64,000 nucleotides of DNA from Oscillospiraceae bacterium (GTDB lineage: Bacteria > Bacillota > Clostridia > Oscillospirales > CAG-272), in the NCBI GenBank assembly GCA_015064155.1, contig SVST01000008.1, positions 40,534 to 104,533 on the forward strand. Reading direction: 5' to 3'. The position numbers were made by a program, and so were the translations under genes. Shown here piece by piece: positions 52,355 to 62,177 of the stretch. The notes under the pieces are model-generated. The model had not been told where the DNA came from. It ran no database searches and worked only from the letters and a program-made list of their open reading frames with translations. Each line of letters opens with the position of its first letter. Position 1 is the first letter of the stretch.

Positions 52355-53896
52355 TCAAACATCGTTTAAAATAAGTTGTTGCAGTCTTTGCCAGGTTGCG
52401 GGTGCTCCGTCACCTTCTCGTATTTCCAAAATTACGGGACCGTGATGCAAAACACCGGTATGCCAAGCCCACAAAAATCCATCGAAGGAAACCATACCGT
52501 CATGCCAGTGGGTGATTGGATGGTGGTTTTTCATGCGATGTTGAAGTTTACCATAGAAGGTTTGGTGCAGATGGTAGGCTCTTGATTCCGAGCCGATCAT
52601 AGCATACCATTTTCCAATTGGGTAATTTTCCGAAAGTGGCTCATTATTGCGAGCATGTCCAACGTCAAAACGAATATGACAGCTTCCTTTCCCCAAACGC
52701 TTGATCAAAGCATCGCGCCATTCGACCAGATCCAACGGTGTGCATCCGTAAGCGCATTTCATAGGATCCTTCGGTGTCCCAAAATCGGTGTGATTGTTTT
52801 CCACAAGTATATCTATTCCCGCCGATACTACGGGCAAAAACGCTTCTGCCATGGCATCGGCGATTGCCTCATAGGCAGGGGAGCCCATCTGCATATTTTC
52901 CGTTGCGATTTGAGGAGGATGCACGGTGACCATATCCGCGCCTGCACGGACTGCATTGAGCGCCATCTCACGAAAGAGGGGAAGATCGACCACACCACCT
53001 TCATAATCCAGCGCGGACATATGCAACGAGAAGCTTTTTCCTCCGATGCGTCGCCATTCCTCGATCAACGCGATCTCTTTCTCGGCAATGCTTCTCCACT
53101 CCAAATGCCGCACACGGTTCTTTATGGCAAAGGGCATATCTCGTTCCAACTTATGGCGGTTGTAACAGGTAATTCCCAAAGAATCGGCAAGCTCCTGTCG
53201 TTCCTCTGGACTCCATTCCGATATCAAGCCTCTGGAATAGACATGTTCTTCCGACTCTGCCGGATCCTCTGTCTCGGAGTTCCACAGACAAATTTGGGCA
53301 GATCCACCGATGCATTTGTCAAGATCCAATGCGCGAACCGAGATTGTTGGGATTCCTTCAAATTCACCGACGGCATAAACATGTCGGTGTCCGCTTGCCC
53401 ACAGGAGAAAGCGTGACTCGGTTGAACGATGTTCCGCAATCCAGTTTTTGAGAAACTCAAGCGATTCCGAATCCAGATATTTCGCGGATTGGTGACTGCA
53501 AAGCAAGACCTTTTCTCCCAGAGTCAGTTGTGAGAGTCTGGCTCTCTCCTCGGGAAGGATGGTATCCTGAGATGTGTCCATTGCCACCACATCCAAGTCT
53601 CCGATTTTTAAAACCTCAAGATGGCTGAGAAGATACCGTTCCATGATCGCCGCGGTATGATCCGTTCTCAAGTCCGAGTTTCCAGGAACCGTTACCGATG
53701 GAAAAGGCAATTCCTTTATCTTTTTACAGAATCGCATAGCGGCATCGGGAGAACCGCATGCGGTAATATCTCCAAGCCAAACGCACGCATCCGGCTTTAT
53801 ATTGGAAAGCTCATGGAAAGCCCAATGAAAAGCCTCCTCCTGAGGCGTGTTTTCTACATCAGACAAATGCGGATCTGCAAGCAATGCAATTTTCAT
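52355..53896 (-). CDS. Metallophosphoesterase fused to a TIM-barrel isomerase-like domain
   Basis: A 513-residue two-domain protein. Residues 1-210 have the calcineurin-type motifs in order: LADPHLSD, WLGDIT, VPGNSD, LCSHQS and SGHRHVY. Residues 260-513 form a xylose-isomerase/AP-endonuclease-2-like barrel with HPPQIA, LVENNHTD and IRFDVGHARNN as metal-site segments. The first domain would hydrolyse a phosphomonoester or diester and the second isomerise or bind the sugar. Start 53896 is set by AAGGAGG. It is co-transcribed with the separate isomerase gene that follows. Confidence 0.8.
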   Translation of the reverse strand: MKIALLADPHLSDVENTPQEEAFHWAFHELSNIKPDACVWLGDITACGSPDAAMRFCKKIKELPFPSVTVPGNSDLRTDHTAAIMERYLLSHLEVLKIGDLDVVAMDTSQDTILPEERARLSQLTLGEKVLLCSHQSAKYLDSESLEFLKNWIAEHRSTESRFLLWASGHRHVYAVGEFEGIPTISVRALDLDKCIGGSAQICLWNSETEDPAESEEHVYSRGLISEWSPEERQELADSLGITCYNRHKLERDMPFAIKNRVRHLEWRSIAEKEIALIEEWRRIGGKSFSLHMSALDYEGGVVDLPLFREMALNAVRAGADMVTVHPPQIATENMQMGSPAYEAIADAMAEAFLPVVSAGIDILVENNHTDFGTPKDPMKCAYGCTPLDLVEWRDALIKRLGKGSCHIRFDVGHARNNEPLSENYPIGKWYAMIGSESRAYHLHQTFYGKLQHRMKNHHPITHWHDGMVSFDGFLWAWHTGVLHHGPVILEIREGDGAPATWQRLQQLILNDV

Positions 53897-53930
53897 ATAC
53901 CGATCCTCCTTGATCCTTTTCGATGCGGTT

Positions 53931-53959
53931 ATTATAGCATAAAATAGAAGTTTTGTCAA
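53931..53959 (-). promoter_or_regulatory. Sigma-A promoter of the metallophosphoesterase-isomerase operon
   Basis: Perfect minus-strand TTGACA, 17 bp, TATAAT, 35 bp before the start codon. Confidence 0.9.
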
Positions 53960-53994
53960 TCGCAGAGAAAAATAAAAATCTTTTCAAAAACAAA

Positions 53995-54023
53995 TTGACA
54001 GGCGTTGTGTTTTAAGGTATAAT
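53995..54023 (+). promoter_or_regulatory. Sigma-A promoter before a gene remnant
   Basis: Perfect TTGACA, 17 bp, TATAAT, but only a 31-codon frame and degraded sequence follow. Confidence 0.8.
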
Positions 54024-54057
54024 TTTAACAGAACAACAGAAAGGACATTTTGTAAAC

Positions 54058-54295
54058 ATGCTCAATCCGCAAAAACACCCCCAAAAAAGACAAGAAAAAG
54101 AGAGCCTTTTTGCCGCGGTTTTATTGATCACGGTTTTGTTTGAGATTTTTTAACGACATTGCTGTTGGTGCGTACTATACCATCGACCGAGAAAACGCAT
54201 TGACGTTTTATATGGGAACGCATATTTTGGGACATCAGAAATTTTTGGATGCGTGTCATGGGCTTACGCCCGTTATTATGGATATCATCCGTTGA
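54058..54295 (+). pseudogene. Gene remnant behind a strong promoter
   Basis: An ATG at 54058 with AGGA upstream opens a 31-codon frame (basic start, then hydrophobic FAAVLLITVLFEIF, stop at 54151). A second frame shifted by one base continues from 54155 with natural-looking sequence (NALTFYMGTHILGHQKFLD) to a stop at 54293. Together they look like a gene with a frameshift or internal deletion, but I do not recognise the family; it could also be a small membrane peptide. The 53897-54926 stretch otherwise holds repeat copy 4 and a gene fragment. Confidence 0.35.
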
Positions 54296-54366
54296 AATAT
54301 CGCTTTTTCCTTGCAAATTATCCCATATATGTTATAATAGAAGCAAAATCGATAGCAGATAAATTT

Positions 54367-54622
54367 TCGCAACCATTCCGCAAACTCTCCCCAAAGCCTG
54401 TTCGCAAGAACGGGCTTTTTTGCTATAATATATTTACTCCAAAACTTCCAAAATTTCAACTTCCAAAAATCACCCCAAACAGGGAAGAGAAGTACCCAAA
54501 GTTCCAATAAACTTCCAAAACAGTCGTGAAAAACACCCCTCAAAATCTCAAAAGGGAGGCAAAAAAGAACAAAAAAGAAGAGCGACCACCTATTTCGGCA
54601 TAGCCAAAATGGATCGCTCTTC
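54367..54622 (-). repeat. Integration repeat, copy 4 (arm region and terminator, no rubrerythrin end)
   Basis: Matches copy 3 over about 250 bp: CGCAACCATTCCGCAAA, the AAGCCTGTTCGCAAGAACGGGCTTTTTTG hairpin (54394-54424), four TTCCAA repeats (54446, 54461, 54502, 54513) and the GAAGAGCGACC..GATCGCTCTTC hairpin with inner TTTCGGCATAGCC (54577-54622). The rubrerythrin coding end that follows in copies 2, 3 and 5 is missing here; the next sequence is the unknown-gene 3' end. Confidence 0.8.
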
Positions 54623-54648
54623 TTATGTTTGCGGGTTCAAGCGATTGT

Positions 54649-54861
54649 ACGCAACAAATGTCTTGTGCGTCGATTGTTAGGACAGTTCTCCGCCTTTCGA
54701 TAACGCTTGCAGCTGTGCAAGCATACTTTTCATATCGCGCTTGGCGGTGTGGTCGTTTATTTTGACCTCTCCGTTTTGGGTAGGGGTAAATAGCGAGTTG
54801 GTTTCATACAAAATGAGGGCATCAAACCAACCGGTGCTATTTAACAGCTTGTATTCTTCCA
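54649..54861. repeat. Long direct repeat, left copy
   Basis: 213 bp nearly identical (four mismatches by eye, no gaps) to 63788-64000 in the same orientation, 9,139 bp apart. It contains the 3' end of an unidentified minus-strand gene. The right copy runs off the window, so the full length is unknown; the similarity here stops at or beyond 54861. Confidence 0.9.
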
Positions 54862-54862
54862 C
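54677..54862 (-). pseudogene. 3'-end fragment of an unidentified gene (left copy)
   Basis: About 61 codons on the minus strand ending in ALSKGGELS and a stop at 54677, with GWFDALILYETNSLF earlier. Just upstream the frame is closed by a TGA, and the similarity to the copy at the window end covers exactly this piece, so it is a truncated duplicate. Family not recognised; it is not an integrase C terminus of a type I know. Confidence 0.6.
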
Positions 54863-54926
54863 GATATTGGAGGTAACATATTGTCAATATAAAAATGGTC
54901 AGAACAGGAGAATTTTATATATACAG

Positions 54927-56006
54927 ATGAAATACACTATAGATAAAAAACAACGACCTGTTTATCTGCAAATATATAAGCAGATACGGCAGGATATCAT
55001 TGAGGGGATATATCCCTTTGGAACGAAACTCCCCTCCATGCGGTTGCTTTGTGACGAGCTTTCGGTTAGCACGGTTACGGTGGATCATGCCTATGCGTTG
55101 CTTTGCGATGAAGGTTATGCTGAGTCAAGGGAAAGAAGCGGATTCTTCGTGATTTTCAGAAAATCGGATGGCTTTGCTGCGCCTGCCGAACTTCGCACGA
55201 TGCATAGCATTGCACCGCAAAGTGATCATACATATCCCAACTTCCCGTTTTCCGTTCTTGCCAAGACCATGCGCAAGGTGCTTTCCGATTATGCCGATGT
55301 GCTTTGCAAAAGATCACCTAACGCGGGATATGACGAACTTCGAGACGCAATTAAGAATTACTTGATACGCAACAGAGGAATGAGTGTTGAGAGCGACCAA
55401 ATTATTATCGGCTCGGGTGCGGAATATCTTTACGGACTGATCATCAGCATGCTCGGAAGAAAGCATGTATACGGCATTGAATCACCGTCTTACAAAAAAA
55501 TCGAGCAGATTTACCGCGCGTCTGAGGTAAGATATGAACTGTTGCCGCTCTCTCATGACGGCATTGACAGTGCGGCTCTTGCCAAAACCAAGGCGAGCGT
55601 GATTCACACCACACCCTATCGAAGTTTCCCGACCGGTATCACTGCATCTGCGAACAAGCGACACGAATATATTCGGTGGTCAAGCAGAAACGGGAGAATT
55701 ATTATTGAGGACGATTTTGAATCGGAGTTTTCGGTTTCATCAAAGCCGGAGGATACTTTGTATTCGCTCTCTGACCATGACAATGTAATCTATATGAACA
55801 CTTTTTCCAAGACAGTTTCGCCAGCGCTTCGTATAGGATATATGGTTTTGCCAAAACGGCTTGCGAGTGAATTTGAGAAAAAACTCGGCTTCTATTCTTG
55901 CACCGTTCCCACCTTTGAGCAGTTTGTGCTTGCGGAGCTGATCAACAGCGGAGACTTTGAGAGACATATCAACCGTGTCAGACGAAGCTTGAGGAAGAAG
56001 AGTTAA
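54927..56006 (+). pseudogene. MocR-type GntR/aminotransferase regulator, 3'-truncated
   Basis: A 359-residue frame: GntR winged helix (IYKQIRQDIIEGIYPFGTKLPS near residue 15, then VSTVTVDHAYALLCDEGY), linker, and a fold-type I aminotransferase domain with the PLP Lys in NTFSKTVSPALRIGY near residue 293. Such regulators control vitamin B6 or amino-acid genes. Family length is about 450-480 residues; this one stops after HINRVRRSLRKK, losing the C-terminal aminotransferase subdomain, right where V-ATPase-side sequence begins. It is probably inactive. Confidence 0.78.
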
Positions 56007-56035
56007 GAACAGTTTTGTCAATAATAGAGTCCGAT

Positions 56036-56082
56036 ACACGAAAACCGTCCCGAAAGCATTGCTTTCGGGACGGTTTTCGTGT
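56036..56082. terminator. Terminator of the V-ATPase operon
   Basis: A palindrome with 23-bp perfect arms (ACACGAAAACCGTCCC.. and its complement) around a single base, with A- and T-tracts. It ends the V-ATPase operon and faces the truncated MocR gene. Confidence 0.9.
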
Positions 56083-56099
56083 TTTGGGGAGGTTCCCGA

Positions 56100-56525
56100 T
56101 TATCCAAGGGCAACCATGCTGAATACGAGCGCGAAGAGCGCAACGGTCTCGCAAAGACCTACAACGGTGATGTATTGCGAAAATCCCTTGCCGGTTTCAG
56201 CCAAGGCATCGGCACCTGCAGCGCCTGCTTTTCCTTGGAACACAGCAGAAAGCGCCATTGCCAAGCCGGAAGCAATACCGATACCAAACAGGAAGGTGGG
56301 ATCAGCGGTTGCACCTCTCATCTGCTGCATCAAAAGAAAACCGTAGATCGTTTGTGTAAGAGGAGCACCCGCAAAAACGGTGAGGATAAAAGGTGCTGCT
56401 TTGTTGTTCATATAGCACTTTTTCCAAGCACCGATCGATGCCTGTCCCGCAATGCCGATTCCGATTACCGAGCCAATTGCTGCGATACCCATACACAATG
56501 CTGTTGATAACAATCCTAAATTCAT
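56100..56525 (-). CDS. atpK: V-type ATPase subunit K (membrane rotor, c subunit)
   Basis: A 141-residue protein with four membrane helices, i.e. a duplicated hairpin. The first hairpin has GAPLTQTIYGF and the second CETVALFALVF, where the Glu is the ion-binding carboxylate; Gln in FQGKAG and Thr-Gln in the first hairpin match ligands of sodium-binding K subunits such as Enterococcus NtpK, so Na+ coupling is plausible (inference). Start 56525 is set by AAGGAGAA. Last gene of the operon. Confidence 0.93.
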   Translation of the reverse strand: MNLGLLSTALCMGIAAIGSVIGIGIAGQASIGAWKKCYMNNKAAPFILTVFAGAPLTQTIYGFLLMQQMRGATADPTFLFGIGIASGLAMALSAVFQGKAGAAGADALAETGKGFSQYITVVGLCETVALFALVFSMVALG

Positions 56526-56550
56526 GATGATTCTCCTTAATATTTTTAAT

Positions 56551-58464
56551 TTATTCTTCAAAGGGGTTGAATTTGTGTCCGCTCCACGACATATCAAGAT
56601 GCGAGGAGAATTCCAAGGTGTTAAGTCTGATTCCGTGAACAATCACCGAAAGAACATTCAAGACCATATTCAGACCGTGACCGAACACCAAAAGGAAAAT
56701 AGCAAGTATCATAAACATGAAGTTTCCGAGCAAGGGACCTGCCAGTTCATTGACCGTTGCAGAGATTGCCGCGCCTGCAAGTCCGACCGCCCAAAGACGG
56801 ATATACGAAACGATATCCGAAAATACATTTACCACACCGAGCAGCACGGATACGATGTTTTTGCAGCTTGCAAGGATCGATTTGAACAGGTTGCCCTCAT
56901 AGTTTGAAAAAACAAAGCTCAAAAGGAATCCCACACCGATCAATGCAATTGCAACCGTACCCACAGGGACACCTCCGATTACCAGTCCAAAGCTGAATAC
57001 CTCGGGATTTACTACCAGACTGAGCACCAGATAATAGATGCCGACGAGCTGGAATACCGAGCCGAAATCGCCAAGCATTTTGATGGAGTGCCTGTTTCTG
57101 GCAACACCTTTGAGATGTGCTACGGTCAGTTGAATCAGTGCCAACGTAAAGCAGAATATCTGCAAATTTTGTGCTGTTGTAAGCCCCACTCCCTCGGGTG
57201 TCCACGGCAATGACCAGATCTTATCGGCATATACGTTTGAAATAACCGGTATAGAGAGAGATTTCAGCCATTGCGGCAGGTGTTCGGGAGAAAGACCGAA
57301 CCATGTGCAGGTCAGCAGTCCCCAAACGATTGTTGAAAGACCAAACAAACCGACCAACAAGAATGTGGGAGAGATTGGCTTTTTGGTGAACAACGCTTTC
57401 AGTATCGGGATTGCGGCAATTGCGCAGATGAACAATCCGTATCCGCCGTCTCCGAAGATGATTCCGAAGAAGATCAGGATAAATGCTAAAAACCAACCCG
57501 AAATATCATACTCGAAATATCCGGGAACGGTTCCCAAGAAATCGGTGATCGGGTAGACGAGGCTTACAAATTTGTTGTTTTTGAGTTTTGTTGGAACATT
57601 GTCCTCCTCGCACGGATCCTCCACGAACAGTCCCCATGCGTTTTCCTGCGCTTTTTTCTTGAGTTTGTCGAGGTTTTCCTCTTCAACATACCCAACAAAG
57701 TAAGCAATGGGGACGCATTTTTCAGCATCGGAAGAGAGATTCTCTGTACTCATACCGGAGGAATAGGTTTCAAATTCGATTTCTTTTTGTAGTATCTTAA
57801 TTGCACTTTTCAGGCTTTCCGAATAGACCGCGCAGGAAGCAATTGTCGCATTGATTTCATCCATTCGGTGATTCAGTTCCTCTGCTTTTTTGCGCATTTG
57901 AATCGTGGAGCTTTGCGGCAACGCTAATTGAAAGGGACGAAGTGCGGAAAGTACCTGTTCTTCACCGCCGCCACCTGATTTCAACAGTAAGAATTTTACC
58001 GAACCCTTGTTTGCATCCAGTTTTACTGTTTTAACCGTTTCGGGAAGCAATCGATATTCTTCCTTTGAGGTTTCGAAAAAGCATATTTCAACCCCTTTTG
58101 CTGTCAGCTCGTGAATTCCGTCGGGGTCAATGTCGCCCCATTCCTTCAAACGCTCAAGTTCTACGTTCAGCGAGATCAGGGTGGTTTGACATTTTTTCTT
58201 TTCCTCGGTCAGCGCGCAAATTTGCGTGGCAAGCTTTAAGGATTCTGCAAAATCAGCCTCCTTTTGTGTCACTTTTTTTGCTTTTCCGAGGGTAAATAAC
58301 GCATTTTCAAGCGAGACTGTCTGCTCTCGTAGCTGATCGATTTTCTCACTTGCGCCTTCGGAAATCTCAATATGAACGATTCCCAGTTTGCGAAGCGTTT
58401 TCAACGTTTTTGTTTTTTTGTCTCCCATTGTGATGAGAGATATCTTTTTCATAGGCACTATCAT
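56551..58464 (-). CDS. atpI: V-type ATPase subunit I (stator/membrane a subunit)
   Basis: A 637-residue protein: a soluble, coiled-coil-rich N-terminal half (residues 1-300) and a C-terminal membrane half with about seven helices, including GIIFGDGGYGLF and the conserved Arg-bearing helix region SYIRLWAVGLAGAAIS near residue 560. It forms the ion half-channels and links to the peripheral stalk. The start overlaps the stop of subunit D by 4 bp. Confidence 0.94.
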   Translation of the reverse strand: MIVPMKKISLITMGDKKTKTLKTLRKLGIVHIEISEGASEKIDQLREQTVSLENALFTLGKAKKVTQKEADFAESLKLATQICALTEEKKKCQTTLISLNVELERLKEWGDIDPDGIHELTAKGVEICFFETSKEEYRLLPETVKTVKLDANKGSVKFLLLKSGGGGEEQVLSALRPFQLALPQSSTIQMRKKAEELNHRMDEINATIASCAVYSESLKSAIKILQKEIEFETYSSGMSTENLSSDAEKCVPIAYFVGYVEEENLDKLKKKAQENAWGLFVEDPCEEDNVPTKLKNNKFVSLVYPITDFLGTVPGYFEYDISGWFLAFILIFFGIIFGDGGYGLFICAIAAIPILKALFTKKPISPTFLLVGLFGLSTIVWGLLTCTWFGLSPEHLPQWLKSLSIPVISNVYADKIWSLPWTPEGVGLTTAQNLQIFCFTLALIQLTVAHLKGVARNRHSIKMLGDFGSVFQLVGIYYLVLSLVVNPEVFSFGLVIGGVPVGTVAIALIGVGFLLSFVFSNYEGNLFKSILASCKNIVSVLLGVVNVFSDIVSYIRLWAVGLAGAAISATVNELAGPLLGNFMFMILAIFLLVFGHGLNMVLNVLSVIVHGIRLNTLEFSSHLDMSWSGHKFNPFEE

Positions 58465-59093
58465 AATGAATAAACCTGCCTTTCGGAAGTCTCGGCATTA
58501 CGAAGTGCGATCTTGCGTTTGGAAATTTTGGAACGCACCACGGCACTCACCTGTTGGTCTGCCATGTAGATCGAAATTTTTTTGATATTTGCCTCTGTTT
58601 CGGGAATTTTTACCTTTTCAAACAGGTTGACTCTTTGAGAGGTTGCGAGAAGCTCAAATTCCAAGCGCCGCACCTGTTCGTCTAACACCTCCGCCTCTAA
58701 ATCGAGCAAAATTGCTTTTTCCATGTGGTTGGCGGCAATATCGACCCACAGTGGGGTACTGTAAAGATCGTAGTCGCTTCTTGAAAAATCTGCACCTTCG
58801 AAGGTGGGAATCTCAACCCCCGCAATATTTCCTGTACCTTTGCGGATATTGCTGACCGTTATCACACGATCGGGGAAGGCGTCTTTTTCGCTGAATACGG
58901 CAATCCAATCCTCAAAGCCTTTTTCCAAATCGGCTTTTTCATTTCGTACCGCTTTTGCTTTTGCTTCGATCGTGCGGATCTCTGCTTGAAGCTGTTGCTT
59001 TTTCAGTGTTAGAGTAGGCAAATATCTTCGGTACATTTTGAGTGTATCCTTTTGTACCTTTAACTCGTTTTTCGTTAATTTGATTTTTGCCAA
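58461..59093 (-). CDS. atpD: V-type ATPase subunit D (central shaft)
   Basis: A 210-residue protein with long N- and C-terminal helices and an insertion of small beta strands (TVSNIRKGTGNIAGVE), the plan of V-ATPase subunit D, which turns inside the A3B3 head. The start motif KIKLTKNELKVQKDTLKMY is typical. It starts 13 bp after subunit B. Confidence 0.93.
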   Translation of the reverse strand: MAKIKLTKNELKVQKDTLKMYRRYLPTLTLKKQQLQAEIRTIEAKAKAVRNEKADLEKGFEDWIAVFSEKDAFPDRVITVSNIRKGTGNIAGVEIPTFEGADFSRSDYDLYSTPLWVDIAANHMEKAILLDLEAEVLDEQVRRLEFELLATSQRVNLFEKVKIPETEANIKKISIYMADQQVSAVVRSKISKRKIALRNAETSERQVYSL

Positions 59094-59106
59094 GCTTCAG
59101 TCCTCC

Positions 59107-60402
59107 TTATTTTTTGGGCCAAAACTCATCGGTAAGAGCTGATTTGATTCCTGTTTCATCCTTTTGGAAGCAATCGGCTAAAATCTCCCAACCGAGATCC
59201 AAGGATTCCTCCAAGGAGAGATTGACCGACAGATCCATCATTTTCTTTTCGAAAAGCGATCCGTACTTTAGCAGTTTTTCATCCCAACGGCTCATTGAAA
59301 AGCCCATGTTCTTTTTCTCAAGTGTTTCTTTATAAGCGGAATACAAGCGGATCATGGCATCCATCAGAGCTCTATGATCGCGTCTGGTTTTTCCGTTTAC
59401 GTTTTGCTTTAGTCGGGAGAGAGAACCAAACGGCTCGATGCGTCCGCCTTTGAGATAGTACTGACCTTCGGTAATATAGCCGGTATTATCGGGAACGGGG
59501 TGGGTGACATCATCACCGGGCATTGTAGTGACTGCCAAAACGGTAACCGACCCGGAATCTGCGAAGTCAACTGCTTTTTCATATCGTGCCGCAAGCTGAG
59601 AGTAAAGATCTCCGGGGTATCCGCGGTTGGAGGGAACCTGTTCTTGCGTGATGGCGATTTCTTTCATGGCATCTGCGAAGTTGGTCATATCGGTCAAAAG
59701 CACCAACACATCTTTGTTCTGAAGAGCAAATTGCTCGGCTACCGCCAGCACCATATCGGGGATCATCATGCATTCCACTGTGGGGTCGGATGCGGTGTGA
59801 ATGAACATAACGGTTTTACTTAGCGCACCGCCCTTGGAAAGCTCATCCTTGAAGTACAGGAAATCGTCGTATTTCAATCCCATACCGCCCAAAACAATGA
59901 CATCTGCCTCTGCCTGCAGGGCAATACGGGCAAGCAGCTGGTTATAGGGTTCACCCGAAATCGAGAAAATAGGGAGCTTTTGAGAAACAACCAATGTGTT
60001 GAACATATCGATCATTGGGATGTTGGTTCTCATCATGCGGTTTGCAAGAATACGCTTGGTGGGGTTTACGGAGGGACCTCCGATCGATTGCATATTTTCG
60101 GTTAATGCGGGCCCTTTGTCTCGCGGTTCACCCGAACCGTTGAAGATGCGGCCCAACAGATCTTCGCTGAAGGAGATTCGCATATCGCGTCCCAAAAAGC
60201 GGATTTCGTCACCGGTGGAAACACCCTGACCTCCTGCAAACACCTGTAGGGATACGATATCCCCATCAATTTTGTTTACCTGCGCCAAAGATTTTCCAAA
60301 ACGCGTATGGATCTCTGCCAGCTCGTTGTAGCGAACGCCTTCGGCTCTTACGGTGATCACGCTACCGATGATAGATTCAATTCGGTTGTACACTTTATTC
60401 AT
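59107..60402 (-). CDS. atpB: V-type ATPase subunit B (non-catalytic)
   Basis: A 431-residue subunit with the P-loop ATPase fold but without a Walker A motif, as expected of the non-catalytic B subunit. [35 protein letters not shown] and [20 protein letters not shown] are recognisable family stretches. It starts 2 bp after subunit A. Confidence 0.96.
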   Translation of the reverse strand: MNKVYNRIESIIGSVITVRAEGVRYNELAEIHTRFGKSLAQVNKIDGDIVSLQVFAGGQGVSTGDEIRFLGRDMRISFSEDLLGRIFNGSGEPRDKGPALTENMQSIGGPSVNPTKRILANRMMRTNIPMIDMFNTLVVSQKLPIFSISGEPYNQLLARIALQAEADVIVLGGMGLKYDDFLYFKDELSKGGALSKTVMFIHTASDPTVECMMIPDMVLAVAEQFALQNKDVLVLLTDMTNFADAMKEIAITQEQVPSNRGYPGDLYSQLAARYEKAVDFADSGSVTVLAVTTMPGDDVTHPVPDNTGYITEGQYYLKGGRIEPFGSLSRLKQNVNGKTRRDHRALMDAMIRLYSAYKETLEKKNMGFSMSRWDEKLLKYGSLFEKKMMDLSVNLSLEESLDLGWEILADCFQKDETGIKSALTDEFWPKK

Positions 60403-60404
60403 AC

Positions 60405-62177
60405 TTATTCACCGTCCTTCGACAAAAGCTTTTTGCTTTCCGCAGTCAATGTACCGTTGCCTTGTGCATACAGCTCATCGATCTCGGTTTCGGTTTTTTT
60501 GAAGGCATCACTTTCAAATTCAGTATAGTTCCAGTTGATGAATCTTTGGCGCATGCGGTTGAAGAATGCGCGTGCGTCATCCTTGCTGTCAAGAATATAT
60601 TCGCTGCCCAAAATACAGATCAGCTTATCTGTAACGTAGCGCTGACGAGCCTTGGTGCAATTGGCATCGATAAGGTCAAAGGAGTTTTGCTGCAGATACA
60701 CCGCATCAAGCATTTCGGATTTCAAATAGGTGATATAGTCGGACAGGGAAGTGCCTTCCTCACCAACGACCTTCATCATGGCATTGATCTCGTTACCGTG
60801 TTGAATGATATGCTTGCAAAACTCGGTTTTGGTAGGATCGATCACACCCGGATATTTCGACCAAGAGATCAGCGGGTCAATAGCGGGGTACTTTCTTGCA
60901 TCCGAGCGTTCACGCGAAAGGCCGTGGAAAGCTCCCACAACCTTCAAGGTTGCCTGCGTAACGGGTTCTTCAAAGTTTCCGCCCGCTGGGGATACTGTTC
61001 CGCCGATGGTAACCGATCCCGTGCTGCCGTCGGGTAAGCGTACATAGCCTGCTCTTTCATAGAATGCCGCGATATAAGATTCCAAATATGCGGGAAATGC
61101 CTCCTCACCGGGGATTTCCTCCAGTCTGCCCGACATTTCGCGGAGCGCTTGTGCCCAACGCGAGGTAGAGTCTGCCAAGAGAAGTACGTTCAGCCCCATT
61201 TGACGGTAATATTCGGCAAGTGTTACCGACGTATAAACCGAAGCTTCACGGGAGGCAACCGGCATAGAAGAAGTATTGCAAATAATGATGGTACGTTCCA
61301 TGAGCGAACGACCCGTTTTGGGGTCTGTCAGCTCGGGAAACTCGGTCAAGGTTTCCACAACCTCTCCCGCACGCTCACCGCAAGCGGCAATGATCACAAT
61401 ATCTACATCGGCATATTTGGAGGTGGTGTGCTGCAATACGGTTTTGCCCGCACCGAACGGACCGGGGGTACAGTAGGTTCCGCCCTTTGCTACAGGGAAG
61501 AAGGAGTCGATCAAGCGCACCTTGGTTTCCATTGTTTCTACGGGTGCCAAGCGTTCACTGTAACATTTTATCGCACGCTTTACGGGCCATTGAAAGGAGA
61601 GTGCAACGGGTGTCTCGCGTCCGCGCTCGTCTGCAATTACTGCGACGGTTTCTTTTACCGTATATTCGCCTTTTGGGACGATGGATTTTACGGTATAACG
61701 ACCGAGCAAATAAAAAGGAATAAAGATTTTATGGGTAAAGGGTCCTTCCGGAACCGTTCCGATCGATTCACCCGCCTGTAGGGAATCACCAATCTGTGCC
61801 GTGGGGGTGAACTCCCATTTTTTCTCGGCGTTCAATCCGTCGGCATAATTGCCGCGCTCCAAGAACCAACCTGCGCGCTCAGCCAACAGGGGCAGCGGAT
61901 TTTGAAGACCGTCATAAATCTGTCCAAGCAATCCGGGGCCTAACTGTGCCGAGAGCATTTCGCTTGTGAAACGCACCCGGTCTCCGCACTTGATTCCACC
62001 CGTCATTTCGTAAACCTGAATCTGTGCGATACGGCCTCTGATACGGATGACCTCGCTTTTGAGTTCGGTATTGTCTACCTTTACATAGCATATTTCATTC
62101 ATGGAAACGTTGCCGTCAAATTCAACAGACAGCAGGTTTCCGTTAATGCTTACAACCCTTCCTGTATTTTCGGTCAT
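60405..62177 (-). CDS. atpA: V-type ATPase catalytic subunit A
   Basis: A 590-residue catalytic subunit. The Walker A motif is [11 protein letters not shown] near residue 238 and the following [17 protein letters not shown] and [15 protein letters not shown] stretches are conserved; the non-homologous insert typical of A subunits is present between the barrel and the P-loop domain. The start overlaps the DUF2764 gene stop by 4 bp. Confidence 0.97.
   Translation of the reverse strand: MTENTGRVVSINGNLLSVEFDGNVSMNEICYVKVDNTELKSEVIRIRGRIAQIQVYEMTGGIKCGDRVRFTSEMLSAQLGPGLLGQIYDGLQNPLPLLAERAGWFLERGNYADGLNAEKKWEFTPTAQIGDSLQAGESIGTVPEGPFTHKIFIPFYLLGRYTVKSIVPKGEYTVKETVAVIADERGRETPVALSFQWPVKRAIKCYSERLAPVETMETKVRLIDSFFPVAKGGTYCTPGPFGAGKTVLQHTTSKYADVDIVIIAACGERAGEVVETLTEFPELTDPKTGRSLMERTIIICNTSSMPVASREASVYTSVTLAEYYRQMGLNVLLLADSTSRWAQALREMSGRLEEIPGEEAFPAYLESYIAAFYERAGYVRLPDGSTGSVTIGGTVSPAGGNFEEPVTQATLKVVGAFHGLSRERSDARKYPAIDPLISWSKYPGVIDPTKTEFCKHIIQHGNEINAMMKVVGEEGTSLSDYITYLKSEMLDAVYLQQNSFDLIDANCTKARQRYVTDKLICILGSEYILDSKDDARAFFNRMRQRFINWNYTEFESDAFKKTETEIDELYAQGNGTLTAESKKLLSKDGE

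Noticed and set aside
54677..54862. Fragment read as an integrase C terminus
   Set aside because: It lacks the H-x-x-R and Tyr catalytic pattern of tyrosine recombinases and any serine recombinase motif, so it is left unidentified.
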